Source: Brevibacillus parabrevis (GTDB taxonomy: Bacteria; Bacillota; Bacilli; Brevibacillales; Brevibacillaceae). From it: DNA of 64,000 nt. The translations under genes and the position numbers were made by a program. Shown in pieces: positions 62,591 through 64,000 of this stretch. The notes under the pieces are model-generated. The model ran no database searches and was not told the origin of the DNA. It was given only the letters and a program-made list of their open reading frames with translations. Location of the stretch: positions 186,001-250,000 of the forward strand of contig NZ_RHHV01000010.1 in the NCBI RefSeq assembly GCF_003710905.1, written 5' to 3'. Each line of letters opens with the position of its first letter. Positions within the stretch are counted from its first letter, which is position 1.

Positions 62591-63094
62591 ACACTCTTCC
62601 TGCTGCTTTTGGCGATGGGCAATCCGGCTCGACGCTGCTGCGGCTACCGCTCCTACGAGGTCGTCCAAAAACGTGTGGACGCCGAAGCTTTTGTCGTTGA
62701 GCTGGGCGAGCTTGCCGTGTTTAAGCTTGTCGACATAGCCGAAGTTGGTGAAGCCGATGCTGCCGTACAAATTCACGATGGCGAGCGCCAGCACTTCATC
62801 TACGCCATACAAAGGCTCGTCCGCTTCAATAATCGACTGGAGCGGGGGCAGCAGCTGTTTTTGTTCGGCGAGCATGTCCAGTTGAATGCCAGTCAGCAAG
62901 GCATTTTGCACCTCGCGTTTGTTCAGAACGGCCTGCACGCTCTCCAGACACAGCTGCATCGTCAGATCGGGGACGTATTGTTCTTGCAGGAAAAAGACAA
63001 TCTCGGCGATGTCGTCGAGGGAAACGCCGCGTTTCGTCAAAAGCTCAATGACCGCCTCCAGGCAGCTTTCGCTGTTCAGCGGGTGTTCGACCAT
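62573..63094 (-). CDS. pgpA: Phosphatidylglycerophosphatase A family protein (YutG)
   Basis: A 173-residue protein similar to the soluble YutG/PgpA-like family (DEVLALAIVNLYGSIGFTNFGYVDKLK and GVHTFLDDLVGAVAAAASSRIAH). It may dephosphorylate phosphatidylglycerophosphate; the hydrophobic segment expected of classical PgpA is short. ATG 63094 follows AAGGAGG. Confidence 0.85.
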   Translation of the reverse strand: MVEHPLNSESCLEAVIELLTKRGVSLDDIAEIVFFLQEQYVPDLTMQLCLESVQAVLNKREVQNALLTGIQLDMLAEQKQLLPPLQSIIEADEPLYGVDEVLALAIVNLYGSIGFTNFGYVDKLKHGKLAQLNDKSFGVHTFLDDLVGAVAAAASSRIAHRQKQQEECLERDS

Positions 63095-63214
63095 CGGTAT
63101 TCCTCCTTTTCTGGCAAACATGGGTGCTCCTAGTATCTGCAGCCAGATAGGCACCTATCCCGGCTTGGCGACATACAATGCGCCTAGAGAAGGTGTGCAA
63201 GGAGGCTGACCTGT

Positions 63215-64000
63215 ATGGAGGAAAAAGAACTGCTTCAGGAGCAGTATGGATTCCAACTGCAAAATTATCGGGTGACGGGCGCCAGCAAAGTGCTCGAAAC
63301 CGACCAGGGCTTGTATTACATGTTTGAAGCGCCGGCGGGGTATCGATACAAAAGCAAATTCATCGAGAAAGTGCGCAAGCATCTGGAGCAGCAAAAAGAC
63401 ATTCGGATGCTCAAGCTAGTCAAGACGACGGGCGGGCAGCCCCATTTTGTCGAGGATGAACAGCTATACTACTTGTATCGGGGAGTGCGCGAGTCGGTTC
63501 CGGAAAATTCGTTTTACGCCAGCGGACAGTCGTTGGCGCAGTTCCATCAGGCGACGAAAAATTTTTCCGGCGAAAAACTGTTCATCCCGTACAGCTCGCT
63601 TGGAAACTGGCCGAGTACGTGGAGACGGAAATTGCGGCATTACAACGAGTACCGCGATGAACTGGATGAGTCCAATGCCGAGCTGACGCCGATGGATGAG
63701 CTGCTTTTGACTTGCTACACGTACGTGCATCAGCTTGGGGAAATATCTGTGCAATACTTGCTGGAAGCGGGCTACGACAAAGTCGTGAAAGAAACGGCAG
63801 GACTTGGAAAAGTAGCCTACCAAAATTTTGATCAAGGGTATATGCTATGGAATGAGAAGGATGTACGCCTGATGGCGGGAGAATGGAACTGGGTTCTCGA
63901 CATGCGGGCTCGCGATCTTGGGCAATGGCTGAAAGCCGAAACGAAGCGCAACGGTTGGGACGACGAAGCCGTGATTCACTTTTTGGACGGCTACAACAGT
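63215..64000 (+). CDS. yutH: Spore coat protein YutH, 3' end outside window
   Basis: 262 codons are visible from ATG 63215 (AAGGAGG 9-10 bases upstream) to the window end. The protein has the CotS/YutH kinase-like layout: N-terminal lobe with KSKFIEKVRKHLEQQ, LGQFHQ-like SLAQFHQATK, and DQGYMLWNEKDVRLMAGEWNWVLDMRARDLGQWL, where catalytic residues of true kinases are largely missing. Coat protein made in the mother cell. Downstream part lies beyond the window. Confidence 0.85.
   Translation, partial: MEEKELLQEQYGFQLQNYRVTGASKVLETDQGLYYMFEAPAGYRYKSKFIEKVRKHLEQQKDIRMLKLVKTTGGQPHFVEDEQLYYLYRGVRESVPENSFYASGQSLAQFHQATKNFSGEKLFIPYSSLGNWPSTWRRKLRHYNEYRDELDESNAELTPMDELLLTCYTYVHQLGEISVQYLLEAGYDKVVKETAGLGKVAYQNFDQGYMLWNEKDVRLMAGEWNWVLDMRARDLGQWLKAETKRNGWDDEAVIHFLDGYNS

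Overview
The window looks like a chromosomal segment of an aerobic, endospore-forming Firmicute, most likely Brevibacillus or a close relative in the Paenibacillaceae. Evidence: moderately GC-rich codon use, strong AGGAGG-type ribosome binding sites with frequent GTG/TTG starts, two gerA-gerB-gerC germinant receptor operons, sporulation genes (yunB, lytH, yutC-like, yutH), and a gene scaffold that from memory matches the Bacillus subtilis yun/yut/lipA neighbourhood. No rRNA, tRNA, transposase, prophage or CRISPR array was found. The first 1.3 kb is clearly more AT-rich than the rest.

Layout. 1-3 kb: partial gene for a membrane-anchored exported protein, a matrixin-like secreted zinc protease, then an XRE-TPR regulator followed by a 40-residue Phr-like pre-peptide gene (candidate RNPP quorum-sensing pair). 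3.2-6.6 kb: a decaying BlaI/BlaR1-like pair behind an intact-looking promoter and operator, and a hemoglobin-interacting-domain ORF with an in-frame stop. 6.7-12 kb: globin-coupled transducer, Nudix hydrolase, DMT exporter with divergent MocR regulator. 12-15.8 kb: first ger operon. 15.9-22.3 kb: mntH, yuaF-floT, a polysaccharide deacetylase, aspartokinase, a JAMM-motif protein. 22.4-26.2 kb: yunF-yunE-yunD-DUF6154-yunC. 26.3-28.4 kb: NTF2-like, DinB, LysR. 28.5-29.8 kb: a 1.4-kb non-coding locus of nested direct, inverted and tandem repeats. 29.9-36.6 kb: HD-GYP phosphodiesterase, corA, secreted protein, hemAT, cysteine dioxygenase, and an MFS exporter with a leader peptide and a Shine-Dalgarno-sequestering hairpin. 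36.7-46.4 kb: yunB, a pseudogene fragment, a HAD phosphatase, two tandem FMN riboswitch-terminator modules in front of ribD-ribE-ribBA-ribH, and a second ger operon. 46.4-52.3 kb: aldehyde dehydrogenase with TetR regulator, lytH, and two LarC-related genes around a DJ-1/PfpI gene. 52.4-64 kb: yhaO-yhaN, lipA, yutC-like, yutD, DUF3055, glpX, yutE, a SufR-like regulator, yutF, pgpA and yutH (cut by the window end).

Themes: spore germination and envelope (ger x2, lytH, yunB, yutC, yutH), sensing (RNPP, two globin-coupled transducers, HD-GYP), vitamin/cofactor synthesis (riboflavin, lipoate, LarC), and efflux. The most notable signals are the RNPP regulator-peptide pair, the duplicated FMN riboswitch, the leader-peptide attenuator before the MFS gene, the degenerate/split LarC pair, and the repeat locus at 28.6-29.7 kb.
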